A model generated the notes under the pieces. That model ran no database searches, was not told the origin of the DNA, and saw only the letters and a program-made list of their open reading frames with translations. A program made the translations under genes and the position numbers. This document shows, piece after piece, positions 41,849 to 51,711 of a stretch of DNA of 64,000 bases. The DNA is from Nonomuraea typhae (GTDB taxonomy: Bacteria; Actinomycetota; Actinomycetes; Streptosporangiales; Streptosporangiaceae): assembly GCF_009760925.1 (NCBI RefSeq), contig NZ_VRLV01000006.1, positions 248,001 through 312,000 of the forward strand, read 5' to 3'. Each line of letters begins with the position of its first letter. Position 1 is the stretch's first letter.

Positions 41849-44848
41849 TCACCGGCCGCTCACCAGGAGCGGTGAGGCGCTGACGACCTCCTCCGGGACA
41901 CCTGCGAGCGCCAGCGCCTGCGCCCTGGTCAGCCGCGCGCCCGCCGCGTGCGCCGCCGCGAACGTCTCCTCTCCCAGCGCCGCGCGGAGCCGTGCCGTGG
42001 TCGCGGCCCGCTCCCCACGATCGGGTACGGCGCAGCCGCGCAGGGCCGTCGCGGCGCCGAGGAGACGGGCGGCCTCCTCGGGCGGGGCCAGGTCGGCCAG
42101 GGCCTCGACGGCACGGGCGCACTCCGGGACGGCGCCGGTCACCACCGCCTGCGTGATCGCCCGGTGGTAGGCGGAGGCGGCCGCCGCGGGGTCGCCCTCC
42201 GCCGCGGCCAGCCGTCCCAGGCCGGTGAGCAGGCGGGCGTGGTTGCCCGCGCTCTTGATCCAGACGGCGTCGGTCCCGGCCAGCGCCTTTTCGTAGAGTT
42301 CCCGGGCCTCCGGGAGGTTTCCCGCCAGCCTGGCCAGGTCGCCGAGACCCCGCTGGGCGGCGGCCAGGTAGGTCGGGATGCCGGAGCGCCTGGCCACCTC
42401 CAGCGCCCGCTCGTAGTCGGCGCGGGCGGCGGCCGGGTCGTCGAGCTGGTGGAGGTCACCCCGGTTGCACAGCAGGTCGGCGTGGTCCTCGTCGGCGCCG
42501 AGGTGCTCGGCCAGCGTCAGCGCCTCGCTGGTGCAGGCCAGCGCCGTCGTGCGGTCGCCGGTGGTGGCGGCCAGCCAGCCGAGCGCGTCGAGGGCCAGCG
42601 CGGCGCCCCAGCGGTCGCCCAGGGCGCGGAAGTCGTTCAGGGCGCCGGTGAGCGCTTCCCGGGCCTGGCCGAACCGGGCGTCGGCCATCTGAGGGTAGGC
42701 CAGGATGAGCCGGGCCATCGCGCGCTGCCATGGGTCGGTGCCGCTCTCGGCCCTCGCGAGCAGAGTGAGAACGCTGCCGGGGCCCAGGAGGTTGGCGGCC
42801 ATCAGCGGCCACAGGAAGGCGAGGAGGGGGTGGCGGTGTCCCCTCTCGACGAGGGCCGCGGCGCGGCGCAGGTGGTCGGGGTCGCCGGCGATCAGGGCGC
42901 ACAGGACGTAGTCGTCGCCTTCCTCCTCCGCGTGCTCCAGCAGGGCGCGGGCCTCCGGGGCGGCGGCACTGCGCAGGCCGCGCATCCACAGGTACTGCGC
43001 CTGGGCTCCCAGCAGGCGCATGCCCAGGTCGTGGGCGCCTGACTCGACCGTCCAGCGCAGGGCCCGGCGCAGGTCGGCGTGCTCTTCTGCCAGGGCGTTC
43101 AGCCAGGTGAGCTGGTCGCCGGTGCGCAGGTGGGGGTCGGCCGTCGTGGCCACGTCCAGGTAATGGCTCGCGTGGGCCAGCCGTACCGTGGCGGGGTCGT
43201 CGAGGTGGTCGGCGCAGAAGTCGCGGATGGTGGCGAGCATGCGGTAGCGGCCGTTCGCGACGTCGGCGAACGACTTGTCGGCCAGGCTGTCGAGCAGCGA
43301 CTCGGCGTCCGGCAGGCCGCTGACCCGCCGCGCGGCCGCGGCGGTGGCGCCGCCCGCGAAGACGGTCAGCCTGGCGGCCATCGTCTGTTCGTCGGGGGTG
43401 AGCAGGTCCCAGCTCCAGGCCACGACGGCGTGCAGCGTGCGGTGGCGCTCGGCGGCGGTACGGCTGCCGCGTGACAGCAGCCCGAACCGCTCGGACTCCA
43501 GGCGGGCGGCCAGTTCCTCCGGCTCGTGCGTGCGCACGCGGGCGGCGGCCAGTTCGATGGCCAGGGGGAGGCCGTCGAGGTTCGCGCAGATCGCCGCGAT
43601 CGCCGGGGTGGCGGCCAGGCCGGGGCGGACGGCCTTGGCGCGGTCGGTGAACAGGGCGACCGCCTGGTCGAGGGGGAGCGGGCGGACGGGCCAGAGGTGT
43701 TCGGGGGTGATGGCCAGGGGCTCGCGGCTGGTGGCCAGGATGCGGACGCCCGGGCAGTCCCGCAGGAGGCGTTCGGAGAGGGCGGCCGCCTCTTCGACGA
43801 TCTGCTCGCAGTTGTCGAGGACGAGGAGGAGGTCGCGGCCTTTCAGGGCGGTGACGAGCCGGGCGGCGGGCTGCTCGGCGTGGGCGGTCGTGCCCATGAG
43901 GTCGCCGTCGCGGATGCCCAGGGCGCTGGTGATCGTCTGGGGGAGGTCGGAGCCGTCGCGGAGGTGGGCGAGTTCGATGAGCCGCGTGTCCGGAAATTTC
44001 TGGATTGTTTCGGTGGCCAGGCGGGTTTTGCCGACACCGCCCGGGCCGACCAGCGTCACGAGCCTGGCCCGGGACAGCAGCTCCGCCACCCGGGCGGCGT
44101 CCTCGTCGCGGCCGACGAAGCTGGTGAGGGGCTGATGGGCGGGCGGGCGCGTGATCGTGGGCTCGCCGCGCAGGAGCTCCTGGTGGAGCGCGGCCAGCCC
44201 GGGCGAGGGGTCGGCGCCCAGTTCCTCGGCCAGCAGCCGCCGGGTGCGTTCGTAGACCAGCAGGGCCTCGACGGGTCGGCCGGCCGCCCTGAGGGCGCGC
44301 ATCTGCTGCTCGCGCGGGCGTTCGCGGAGCGGATGGCGTTCGACCAGCTCGCCGAGCGTGGCCAGGGCGGCGTCGTGGGCGCCGCGCCGCAGGTCGGCCT
44401 CGGCCAGGTCCTCGAGCGCGGCGAGGTGCCGCTCCTCCAGATGTACGGTGGGCGCGGGCGCGGCCCACCAGCCGAGCGCCTCGCGCAGCAGCTCAGCCGC
44501 CCGGACCGGGTCGTCGCGGGACAGCGCCTCCCCGCCCTCGGCGGCCAGGCGCAGGAACCGGTGCACGTCCACGTCGTCGGGGTCCACCCGGAGCAGGTAT
44601 CCGGCGCCCGCCCGCTCGATCGCGATCCCGTCGCGGCGCAACCTGGACACCTGGGACTGAATCGCGTGGTGCGCGTCCTTCGGGGGACGCTCGCCGTACA
44701 CCTCGTCGATGAGGCGCTCGGCGGGGACCGGGCGGCCGGGACGCAGCAGGAGCGCGGCCAGCAGGGCGCGCCGGGCGGGACCGCCGAGCGGCACCTCGCC
44801 GCCGTCCGCACGCCAGGCGCGGACCGCCCCGAGCACGCCGAACCGCAT
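41849..44848 (-). CDS. AfsR/SARP-type regulator: BTAD, NB-ARC-like ATPase and TPR
   Basis: A 999-residue regulator. Residues 1-90 form an OmpR-like winged helix (MRFGVLGAVRAWRADGGEVP, then LIDEVYGERPPKDAHHAIQS), 95-240 the bacterial transcriptional activation domain (TPR-like), 265-500 an AP-ATPase with Walker A LVGPGGVGKTRLATE and Walker B LLLVLDNCEQIVEE, and 620-999 TPR-like repeats. AfsR-family proteins activate secondary metabolism in response to phosphorylation or ligands. No biosynthetic cluster lies in the window, so its targets may be elsewhere. It diverges from tatD with a 25-bp gap. Confidence 0.92.
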   Translation of the reverse strand: MRFGVLGAVRAWRADGGEVPLGGPARRALLAALLLRPGRPVPAERLIDEVYGERPPKDAHHAIQSQVSRLRRDGIAIERAGAGYLLRVDPDDVDVHRFLRLAAEGGEALSRDDPVRAAELLREALGWWAAPAPTVHLEERHLAALEDLAEADLRRGAHDAALATLGELVERHPLRERPREQQMRALRAAGRPVEALLVYERTRRLLAEELGADPSPGLAALHQELLRGEPTITRPPAHQPLTSFVGRDEDAARVAELLSRARLVTLVGPGGVGKTRLATETIQKFPDTRLIELAHLRDGSDLPQTITSALGIRDGDLMGTTAHAEQPAARLVTALKGRDLLLVLDNCEQIVEEAAALSERLLRDCPGVRILATSREPLAITPEHLWPVRPLPLDQAVALFTDRAKAVRPGLAATPAIAAICANLDGLPLAIELAAARVRTHEPEELAARLESERFGLLSRGSRTAAERHRTLHAVVAWSWDLLTPDEQTMAARLTVFAGGATAAAARRVSGLPDAESLLDSLADKSFADVANGRYRMLATIRDFCADHLDDPATVRLAHASHYLDVATTADPHLRTGDQLTWLNALAEEHADLRRALRWTVESGAHDLGMRLLGAQAQYLWMRGLRSAAAPEARALLEHAEEEGDDYVLCALIAGDPDHLRRAAALVERGHRHPLLAFLWPLMAANLLGPGSVLTLLARAESGTDPWQRAMARLILAYPQMADARFGQAREALTGALNDFRALGDRWGAALALDALGWLAATTGDRTTALACTSEALTLAEHLGADEDHADLLCNRGDLHQLDDPAAARADYERALEVARRSGIPTYLAAAQRGLGDLARLAGNLPEARELYEKALAGTDAVWIKSAGNHARLLTGLGRLAAAEGDPAAAASAYHRAITQAVVTGAVPECARAVEALADLAPPEEAARLLGAATALRGCAVPDRGERAATTARLRAALGEETFAAAHAAGARLTRAQALALAGVPEEVVSASPLLVSGR

Positions 44849-44873
44849 GGCAGCCACTATAGGGTTGGGTCGC

Positions 44874-45728
44874 GTGAGCAAGAGTCCCGCCGTTCCCGAA
44901 CCCCTGGCCGCCGAGGTCTTCGACAGCCACTGCCACCTCGACATCATGGTCGGCGACCGGCAGGCGTCCTCGGGCGACCCGGTGGCGCAGGCCGCGCAGG
45001 CGGCGTCCGCCTCGGTGGAGAGCATCCTGGCCGACGCGCGTTCTGTGGGGGTGACCCGGCTGGTGACGATCGGGTATGACCTGCCCTCCTCGCAGTGGAA
45101 CGCGGAGGTGGCCGCCGCGCACGAGGGGGTCTACGCGGGGGTGGCGATCCACCCGAACGAGGCGCACGCGGCTACGCCCGAGGTGCTGGCCGAGATCGAG
45201 CGGCTGGCCCGGCGTGCCGAGGTGCGGGCCGTGGGGGAGACCGGGCTCGACTACTACCGCGACTGGGCGTCCAAGGACGACCAGCACGCCAGTTTCGCGG
45301 CGCACATCGAGATCGCCAAGCGCACCGGCAAGGCGCTGGTGATCCACGACCGTGACGCGCACGACGACGTGCTGAAGGTGCTGGCCGCCGAGGGGGCGCC
45401 GGAGGTGGTGGTCTTCCACAGCTTCTCCGGGGACGCGGAGATGGCCGAGAAGTGCGCGAGCGCCGGATATTTCATGTCTTTCTCGGGTCCGGTCACCTAC
45501 AAGAACGCCGGATACCTGCGCGCGGCCGCGGCCGTCGCGCCCGCGGAGCTGATGCTGGTCGAGACCGACGCGCCCTACCTGCCGCCGGTGCCCCACCGCG
45601 GCAAGCCCAACGCCCCCTACCTCATCCCGCTCACGCTGCGCTGCCTGGCGGAGGTCAAGGGCGTCCAGCCGGAGGCGTTGTGCGAGGCGATCAGCGCCAA
45701 CGGCGTCACCGCGTTCGGCCGGTGGTAA
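44874..45728 (+). CDS. tatD: TatD family metal-dependent deoxyribonuclease
   Basis: A 284-residue TIM-barrel metallo-hydrolase. Conserved metal ligands appear in EVFDSHCHLDI, GVAIHPNEAH, VGETGLDYYRDW, LVIHDRDAHDDV, VVFHSFSGDAEM and VETDAPYLPPVPHRGKPN, exactly as in TatD. TatD is a 3'-5' exonuclease in DNA repair and degradation. The GTG start was chosen after GGTTGGGTCGC context. In many actinomycetes the order metG-tatD-rpfB-ksgA-ispE is conserved, as it is here in broken form. Confidence 0.95.
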   Translation: MSKSPAVPEPLAAEVFDSHCHLDIMVGDRQASSGDPVAQAAQAASASVESILADARSVGVTRLVTIGYDLPSSQWNAEVAAAHEGVYAGVAIHPNEAHAATPEVLAEIERLARRAEVRAVGETGLDYYRDWASKDDQHASFAAHIEIAKRTGKALVIHDRDAHDDVLKVLAAEGAPEVVVFHSFSGDAEMAEKCASAGYFMSFSGPVTYKNAGYLRAAAAVAPAELMLVETDAPYLPPVPHRGKPNAPYLIPLTLRCLAEVKGVQPEALCEAISANGVTAFGRW

Positions 45729-45808
45729 CCATCTTTCCGTGAACCGGTGGAGGCGGGCCCGCCCCCACCGCTAGCGTCGGGCGCCCGAACCCATCCGGAG
45801 GTCCGCCC

Positions 45809-46738
45809 GTGCGAGGCAGAAGGCGTGCGCCGCGTCCGCAGGTTCCCTGGCGTTCGCCGTGGGCGCTGGTCGTCGGCCTGAGCGCGGTGGCGGTCGCGGG
45901 CGCGCTGGTCGCCGTCACGAGCATGGCCAAGGACATCCGGCTCGTCGTGGACGGCGAGGCCATCGTGGTGCGCAGCTTCGCCGGGTCGGTGTACGAGCTG
46001 CTGTCGGAGGCCGACGTCTCCGTGGGCCTGGGCGACTACGTCTCGCTCGGCGGACACGACGAGCCCGCCGACGGCGGCACGATCGTGGTACGGCACGCCC
46101 GCCCGCTCCGGCTGACCATCGACGGGCGCACCACCAACCGGATGGTGACCGCGGCCAACGTGGCCGACGCCCTGGCCGAGCTGGAGATCGACCACGCCGG
46201 AGGGCGGCTGTCGGAGCCTCCTCACGAGGTGGTGCCCCTGTCGGGGATGTCGCTGACCATGTTCACCCAGCGGCGGGTCCAGGTGATCGCCGGGGACATC
46301 CGCAGATGGACGCGGACCACCGCTGGAACGGTCCGGGAGGTGCTGCGGCAGGAGCGGATCCGGACGCCGAACGGGCACAAGGTCACGCCGCCGCTCGACA
46401 GCTTCCCGCGGGACGGGACGGTGATCCGGGTGGTGCCGCCCGGGCCCGTGCTGCCGCCGCGGACCGTTCCGGTGCAGCCGGCCGTGGCCGGGCTGAACTG
46501 GGCCGGGCTGGCCGCCTGCGAGTCGCACGGGAACCCCAAGGCGCTCAACCCGGCCGGGCCCTACTACGGCATGTACCAGTTCAGCCTGGCCAGCTGGCAG
46601 GCCGTCGGCGGGACGGGGACACCGGTCATGTGGCCGGCCGAGGAGCAGACGTACCGGGCCCAGCTGCTCTACCAGCGCGTCCAGGGACGGTGGCAGGGGC
46701 AGTGGCCGCATTGCGGGGCCCGGTTGTTCACCCGGTGA
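45809..46738 (+). CDS. rpfB: Resuscitation-promoting factor, RpfB-like
   Basis: A 309-residue secreted muralytic enzyme that stimulates growth of dormant cells. The N-terminal membrane segment (WALVVGLSAVAVAGALVAVT) is followed by three ubiquitin-like DUF348 domains (for example IRLVVDGEAIVVRSFAGSVY, LRLTIDGRTTNRMVTAANVA). The C-terminal Rpf domain has the catalytic glutamate in LAACESHGNPKALNPAGPYY and GMYQFSLASWQAVGG. No G5 domain lies between them, unlike mycobacterial RpfB. GTG start preceded by CGGAGG. Its stop overlaps the convergent FG-GAP gene by 11 bp. Confidence 0.93.
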   Translation: MRGRRRAPRPQVPWRSPWALVVGLSAVAVAGALVAVTSMAKDIRLVVDGEAIVVRSFAGSVYELLSEADVSVGLGDYVSLGGHDEPADGGTIVVRHARPLRLTIDGRTTNRMVTAANVADALAELEIDHAGGRLSEPPHEVVPLSGMSLTMFTQRRVQVIAGDIRRWTRTTAGTVREVLRQERIRTPNGHKVTPPLDSFPRDGTVIRVVPPGPVLPPRTVPVQPAVAGLNWAGLAACESHGNPKALNPAGPYYGMYQFSLASWQAVGGTGTPVMWPAEEQTYRAQLLYQRVQGRWQGQWPHCGARLFTR

Positions 46739-47918
46739 GACTCGACCCGAAGTCGGCTCCGGCCGGTGGTTCCAGGAGCTGGGGCGCGCCGGCGTTGCGG
46801 CCCAGGATCGCCACCTGGCCGCCGCGTCCGGCGTCGGGCTGACCGGCCAGCAGGCGGTTGCCGCTGAACGCCACCGACCAGCCGTCCAGGCTCAGCCGCT
46901 GGTCCCGGGCATCGGCGCCGAAGCCGGTCAGCAGGACGCCGCCGCCGTACGGGGTGCCCACGGCCAGGCGGCCGTCCTGGGCGGCGGCCAGGGAGAAGCC
47001 GAAGCCCTCGGTGCCCTGGCGGATCGTCCTGGCGGGGCGCAGGGCAGGGGTGTACACCTGCACGTATCCGGGGCCGGGCGCGCTCACCGCCAGGCCGGCG
47101 CCGTCGGCGTAGGCGACCTGGAAGCCGAAGCGGTCTCCGGCCTTCTGGGTGGGGGAGTCCCACTTCTGGCCGGTCAGCTCGGGGGCGGTGGCGTCGGTGA
47201 TGATGGTGACCTGGCCTGCGTGCACCTTGCCGGCGCCGACCTGACGGCCCGCTCCGTCGTCGTTCTCGTACGGCACGCCGACGAACAGCTTGCGGTCGCG
47301 GGACAACGCCACCGAGTAGCCGAACTGGTCGCCGACTTCGCTGTTGCCGGGGACTTCGGACGATTCCTGATTTATCCGTCTTAGCTGGGTGCTGGTGGAC
47401 TTTATGTAGACAGTTCCGGTGTCGGCGATTTGTGCCTCGTCTTCGTGGGGGGCGCCTATGGCCAGGAGGCCGCCGTTCGCCGCCAGGGACCAGCCGAAGT
47501 GGGCGCCCTGCTGGGGCTGGGGTGCCGTCAGGACGCGGGCGGGTTCGGCGGCTCCGCCGTACAGGATGTGGACGGCGCCCGCGTCGCGCACCCCCTGCAC
47601 ATCCGCGTACGGCGCGCCCACCACCAGGTCGGCACAGCCGTCGCCGTTCACGTTGGCCAGTTTCACCGACCAGCCGAACGCGTCGCCCTCGGCCAGGGGC
47701 GGCGAGGGGAGGGGGGTCACCTTGGTGCCGGTGATCAGGTGGACCGCGCCCTTGCCGCCGCCGGCGAACGGGTCGCCCACCGCCGCGTCGTCCTGGCCGT
47801 CGCCGTCGAAGTCGGCGGGTGCGGCCTGGGCCGTGCATGCCTTCTGCGCTGGGTGAAGGGCCGGGGTGGTGGTGAGGGCGGCGGTGGTCAACGTCGCGAG
47901 CAGGATCTTGGTGATCAT
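46728..47918 (-). CDS. Secreted FG-GAP/VCBS repeat beta-propeller protein
   Basis: A 396-residue exported protein. The signal peptide is residues 1-24 (ILLATLTTAALTTTPALHP). At least six FG-GAP repeats follow, with Ca-binding-like DFDGDGQDDAAVGDP and NVNGDGCADLVVGAPY, plus repeated FGWSV/FGYSV units, forming an integrin-alpha-like beta-propeller. It starts inside the stop of the upstream Ser/Thr kinase gene (ATGA), so it is cotranslated with it and may be its extracellular partner (inference). Ligand unknown. Confidence 0.86.
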   Translation of the reverse strand: MITKILLATLTTAALTTTPALHPAQKACTAQAAPADFDGDGQDDAAVGDPFAGGGKGAVHLITGTKVTPLPSPPLAEGDAFGWSVKLANVNGDGCADLVVGAPYADVQGVRDAGAVHILYGGAAEPARVLTAPQPQQGAHFGWSLAANGGLLAIGAPHEDEAQIADTGTVYIKSTSTQLRRINQESSEVPGNSEVGDQFGYSVALSRDRKLFVGVPYENDDGAGRQVGAGKVHAGQVTIITDATAPELTGQKWDSPTQKAGDRFGFQVAYADGAGLAVSAPGPGYVQVYTPALRPARTIRQGTEGFGFSLAAAQDGRLAVGTPYGGGVLLTGFGADARDQRLSLDGWSVAFSGNRLLAGQPDAGRGGQVAILGRNAGAPQLLEPPAGADFGSSLTG

Positions 47919-49762
47919 GACAGGCGCGCCTCGATCTGCTTGCCGCCGGGGAACATCGTGCCGGACAGGCGGGCGGGCTTCCTGATCGGCGGCAGGTCGA
48001 AGACAAACACGCCGTCGAAGCGCCCGCCGGCGGTCAGGGCGGCCGGCAGCTGGGAGGAGGTCGAGAGCGGGTCGTGGCGGCCGTTGCGGTCGTCGATCAG
48101 GGTGAGCGTGGGGGAGCCGACGGTGCTCAGTTCACCGCCCGGGTTGAGCAGGGTCCAGCGCAGCAGGCAGAGCTGGCCGTTGGCCGCACTGGCGCCCTGG
48201 TATTCGGGGACGCCGCATTCCGGGGCGGACGCGATGATCAACTGGGGGCCGTCGAAGGCGCGGGTGAGCTGGAACCTCTTTCCTATGTCCGTGACCGCCG
48301 GCTGGTCGGCCGATTGGGGGGTGGTGGCGGAGGTGGTCCGGGGGTCGCGGCTCTGCAGGACCAGGACGGCCGTGGTCAGGGCCAGCGCCAGGATCGCGGC
48401 CGCGGCGGCGATCAGCCAGCGGGTGCCGCGGGTTCTGGGGCGCGGCTCCTCCTGGGCGTACTCGACCGGGGGCAGGTCCTGGCCTATCCGGGTGTCTTGG
48501 GATGCGGGCGGGCGGGTGGTCTCGGCAGAGGAGGGCAGGCTCGACGGCAGGCTGCCCTGGGGGTTTCCTCCGGGAGGCAGGCTTACGTGAGGGTTTGCTC
48601 CCGCAGGCGGGCTGCCCTGAGGGCTCTGGCCCTGGAGCTGAGGATTTCCGGTCTGGGGCAGGTTTGGCCCAGGGCTTTCCTCTCGCGGCGCGCCTCCCTG
48701 AGGGCCTTCTCTCCGGGGTGGGCTTCCTTGGGGGCTTTCGCCCCGGGTGAGCCCTTCCTGCATCGTGGCCTCCGCCCCCGAGGCGGCTTCCTGGTGTCCG
48801 CCCAGGGGGAGGACCGGGGGTGGGGTGGGGGTGATGGAGAAGATGGCGGTGATGTCGGGTTCGTCCACGACGTTGCGCGGGGGCTCCCAGTCGCGCAGCA
48901 GCTCGGTCCCGGCGGTCAGGGTGGGCGGGTCCTGAGGGGCGCCGCTGCTGACCAGGGCGAGGAGGAGGTCCTGGGCGCTGGGCCGCTGGGCGGGGTCCAT
49001 CGCGGTGGCCCGCCGTACCAACTGGTCGAGCGGCGCGGGCAGGCGGCCGATGTCCGGCGGCGAGTTGAGGACCCGGGTGGCCAGCGTGATCACGTCGCCG
49101 CGCCCGAACGGGTGGCGGCCGGTGCCCGCGTAGGCGACCAGGCAGCCCCACGCGAAGATGTCGGCGGCGGGGGTGACCTGCTCGCCGCGTACCTGCTCGG
49201 GTGCCCACCAGCCGGGGCTGCCGAGGAGTTCGCCGGAGAGCGTGAAGCCGGTGTCGCGGTCGAGGGCGCGGGCGATGCCGAAGTCGATCACGCGGGGGCC
49301 GGAGAGGCTGAGGATGACGTTGGCCGGTTTGAGGTCACGATGGACGAGTTCGGCCACGTGGATCGCCGCCAGCGCGGCGGCCACGCCGAGGGCGACGCCG
49401 TGCAGGGGGCCGGACTCCAAGGCGCCAAATTTTGCGATTTGTTCAGACAAAGGGGTGCCTGCGATGAATTCCGTCACCATGAAGGGGCGGCCGTCATCGC
49501 TGTTGCCGTTGTCCAGAACCTGGGCAGTGCAGAAGGAGGCCACCCGCCGGGCGTTGTCCACCTCGGCGTGGAAGCGGGCCGCGAAGCCCTCCTGGTTCGC
49601 GAACTCCGACTTCACTACCTTGAGCGCGACAAATCGCCCAGCTGGTGCCCGTGCCAGGAAAACCGTGCCCATGCCGCCCTCGCCGAGACGGCCGAGCAGC
49701 CGATAGGGGCCGATATCCCGGGGATCCGCTGGGCGGAGTGGCGCGGCGCCCGTTGGCTCCAT
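47915..49762 (-). CDS. Membrane Ser/Thr protein kinase with extracellular domain
   Basis: A 615-residue Hanks-type kinase. The glycine loop is [20 protein letters not shown], the lysine lies in [10 protein letters not shown], the catalytic loop is [11 protein letters not shown] and the metal motif is [12 protein letters not shown] low-complexity Pro/Gly/Ser linker (about 310-460, repeated NPQGSLP- and ESPQGSPP-like units) leads to one membrane helix ([20 protein letters not shown]) and an extracellular beta domain. No PASTA repeats are present. It is the first gene of an operon with the FG-GAP protein. A GTG at 49786, with GGGAGG upstream, is an alternative start. Confidence 0.91.
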   Translation of the reverse strand: MEPTGAAPLRPADPRDIGPYRLLGRLGEGGMGTVFLARAPAGRFVALKVVKSEFANQEGFAARFHAEVDNARRVASFCTAQVLDNGNSDDGRPFMVTEFIAGTPLSEQIAKFGALESGPLHGVALGVAAALAAIHVAELVHRDLKPANVILSLSGPRVIDFGIARALDRDTGFTLSGELLGSPGWWAPEQVRGEQVTPAADIFAWGCLVAYAGTGRHPFGRGDVITLATRVLNSPPDIGRLPAPLDQLVRRATAMDPAQRPSAQDLLLALVSSGAPQDPPTLTAGTELLRDWEPPRNVVDEPDITAIFSITPTPPPVLPLGGHQEAASGAEATMQEGLTRGESPQGSPPRREGPQGGAPREESPGPNLPQTGNPQLQGQSPQGSPPAGANPHVSLPPGGNPQGSLPSSLPSSAETTRPPASQDTRIGQDLPPVEYAQEEPRPRTRGTRWLIAAAAAILALALTTAVLVLQSRDPRTTSATTPQSADQPAVTDIGKRFQLTRAFDGPQLIIASAPECGVPEYQGASAANGQLCLLRWTLLNPGGELSTVGSPTLTLIDDRNGRHDPLSTSSQLPAALTAGGRFDGVFVFDLPPIRKPARLSGTMFPGGKQIEARLS

Positions 49763-49851
49763 CAGGGATGTCCCTTCGTTCTTCACTCCATCCTCCCGTG
49801 TGGTGCCCCCCGTCCGCTATCCCAGGTACTTCGGTGCGGGAGACTAGTTGG

Positions 49852-50694
49852 ATGATGGACCTGCTAGGCCCGGTAGAAATACGTAATTTGGCGGACAAGC
49901 TCGACCTTCGTCCGACCAAGAGACTCGGGCAGAACTTCGTGATCGACGGGGGGACCGTCCGGCGCATCGTGCGTGTGGCCGAGGTCGCGCCGGACGACGT
50001 CGTGATCGAGGTCGGGCCGGGGCTCGGGTCCCTCACACTGGCCCTGCTGTCCACGGCGGCGCACGTGGTCGCCGTGGAGATCGACCCCGTCCTTGCCCGC
50101 CAGCTCCCCGAGACGGTGGCCGCGCGCGGCCTGGCCGCCAAGCTGACGGTGGTGGGGGCTGACGCGTTGCGCATCGGTGCCGATGACTTGTCCGGATATT
50201 TGCCGACAGCCCTTGTGGCCAACCTGCCTTACAACGTGGCTGTCCCCGTGGTACTCCACCTGCTGGAGGCCCTGCCGTCCCTGCGCAAGGCCCTGGTGAT
50301 GGTCCAGTCCGAGGTGGCCGACCGTCTCGCGGCCGCGCCGGGCTCCAAGGTGTACGGCGTGCCCTCCGTGAAGGCCGCCTGGTACGCGGATGTCCGAAGG
50401 GCCGGGCCGGTGGGCCGTACCGTCTTCTGGCCCGTGCCGAACGTCGACTCCGGCCTCGTCTCCCTGACCCGCCGCGAGCCCCCGAAGACCACGGCGACGC
50501 GCGAGCAGGTGTTCGCCGTCATCGACGCCGCCTTCGCCCAGCGCCGCAAGACCCTGCGCGCCGCCCTGGCAACGTGGGCCGGCAGCCCCGCCCAGGCCGA
50601 AGCCGCCCTCCGCGCCGCGGACGTGGACCCGTCAGCCAGGGGAGAACAACTGGACATCACCGCGTTCACCCGTATCGCCGAGCACAAGCCATAG
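49852..50694 (+). CDS. rsmA: 16S rRNA dimethyladenosine transferase RsmA (KsgA)
   Basis: A 280-residue SAM-dependent methyltransferase that dimethylates A1518 and A1519 of 16S rRNA during 30S assembly. Motifs: [45 protein letters not shown], the catalytic [12 protein letters not shown] and the C-terminal [12 protein letters not shown]. Two adjacent in-frame ATGs compete as start (49852 and 49855); both lack a strong ribosome binding site. It is divergent from the kinase operon and followed by an NlpC/P60 gene. Confidence 0.95.
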   Translation: MMDLLGPVEIRNLADKLDLRPTKRLGQNFVIDGGTVRRIVRVAEVAPDDVVIEVGPGLGSLTLALLSTAAHVVAVEIDPVLARQLPETVAARGLAAKLTVVGADALRIGADDLSGYLPTALVANLPYNVAVPVVLHLLEALPSLRKALVMVQSEVADRLAAAPGSKVYGVPSVKAAWYADVRRAGPVGRTVFWPVPNVDSGLVSLTRREPPKTTATREQVFAVIDAAFAQRRKTLRAALATWAGSPAQAEAALRAADVDPSARGEQLDITAFTRIAEHKP

Positions 50695-50819
50695 GCTTTT
50701 CCACAGCCCCCGCCCCCGCCTGGACCCTTCGTCCCCAGAACCGCGTTCGGCCCCAAAACCGGACGCCCATCCGCACGATCCTGGGCCTGCCATCCAACTC
50801 ACCGGCCCAGGAGACACCC

Positions 50820-51560
50820 ATGATGTGGCTCACGCTCGGCGGCGGCTTCCTCGCCACCCTGACCACCGTCCCCACCCCCGCCCCGGGATGCGAGGTGGTA
50901 GTCACGCTCCCAGCCACCCACGCACCGGCTCTCGCCCCGGGCAAACCCCCACAAGCCAACGCCGGAGAGGCCAGCCTGGTCATCAGACTCCCCAAGGCAG
51001 CCTGCTGGACCAGCCCCATCCCCCACCCCCGACATCCCACCCCCATAACCATCAAACCCACCCCCATACCTGAAGCGCCCCCGTCACCCACCCCCAAACC
51101 TGAAACGCCTCCGTCACCCGCTCCGAAACCGAAACCCGCGCCCACCCGCACCAAGGGAGAAATCGCCGCCGCAGCCGCCCTGGCCAAGCTCGGCACCCCG
51201 TTCTCCTGGGGCGGAGGCGCCCCGTCCGGCCCGACCCGAGGCGTGGGCCGGGGCGCGAACACCACCGGCTTCGACTGCAGCGGCCTGGCCCTCTACGCCT
51301 GGTCGAGAGCCGGAGTGAAGCTGACCCACTACACCGGCGCCCAATTCCGCCAAGGCCGCCGCATACCCCTGTCCGGCCTGCGCAAAGGCGACCTGGTCTT
51401 CTTCGGCGGCGGCACCGGCGACCCCACCCACGTGGGCCTCTACCTGGGCAGCGGCATCATGATCCATGCCCCGAAGACCGGGGATGTGGTGAGGAAGAGC
51501 CAGTTCCTCAACTCGTCGTATTACCGCTCCGTCTACCGAGGCGCAGTCCGCCCCGGCTAG
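50820..51560 (+). CDS. Secreted NlpC/P60 peptidoglycan endopeptidase
   Basis: A 246-residue exported protein. A hydrophobic N-terminal stretch (MMWLTLGGGFLATLTTVPTP) serves for export. Residues 60-115 are a Pro/Lys linker with repeated PTPKPETPPSPAPKPKP-like units. The NlpC/P60 domain has the catalytic cysteine in FDCSGLALYAW, histidine in DPTHVGLYLG and a third polar residue in MIHAPKTG. Such enzymes cleave D-Glu to diamino-acid bonds in wall peptides. AGGAGACACC precedes the ATG. It may be cotranscribed with rsmA, 125 bp upstream, or have its own promoter. Confidence 0.9.
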   Translation: MMWLTLGGGFLATLTTVPTPAPGCEVVVTLPATHAPALAPGKPPQANAGEASLVIRLPKAACWTSPIPHPRHPTPITIKPTPIPEAPPSPTPKPETPPSPAPKPKPAPTRTKGEIAAAAALAKLGTPFSWGGGAPSGPTRGVGRGANTTGFDCSGLALYAWSRAGVKLTHYTGAQFRQGRRIPLSGLRKGDLVFFGGGTGDPTHVGLYLGSGIMIHAPKTGDVVRKSQFLNSSYYRSVYRGAVRPG

Positions 51561-51614
51561 CACGTCGCCAGCCAGGTGGGGACGTTATGGCCGTACCCCG
51601 CCCGCAGAAACCAT

Positions 51615-51652
51615 GGCGCCCTTGACTTGTACCCGCACGGGTCGAGGGCGCC
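51615..51652. terminator. Two-tier hairpin terminator
   Basis: GGCGCCCT pairs with AGGGCGCC, and an inner stem ACCCG/CGGGT forms within the loop. It lies between the NlpC/P60 stop and the stop of the convergent arginase-like gene, so it can act on both. Confidence 0.6.
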
Positions 51653-51711
51653 CTGCGCAAGGTACGGCGAGGCCAGGCCGTTGACAGGGGTGCGCACGGA
51701 GTGCGGCGGGA

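Noticed and set aside
41948-45079. Long plus-strand open frames opposite the AfsR-type regulator
   Set aside because: High GC keeps the antisense frame open; the translation is Gly/Gln/Arg-rich without any motif, while the minus strand encodes a complete multidomain protein.
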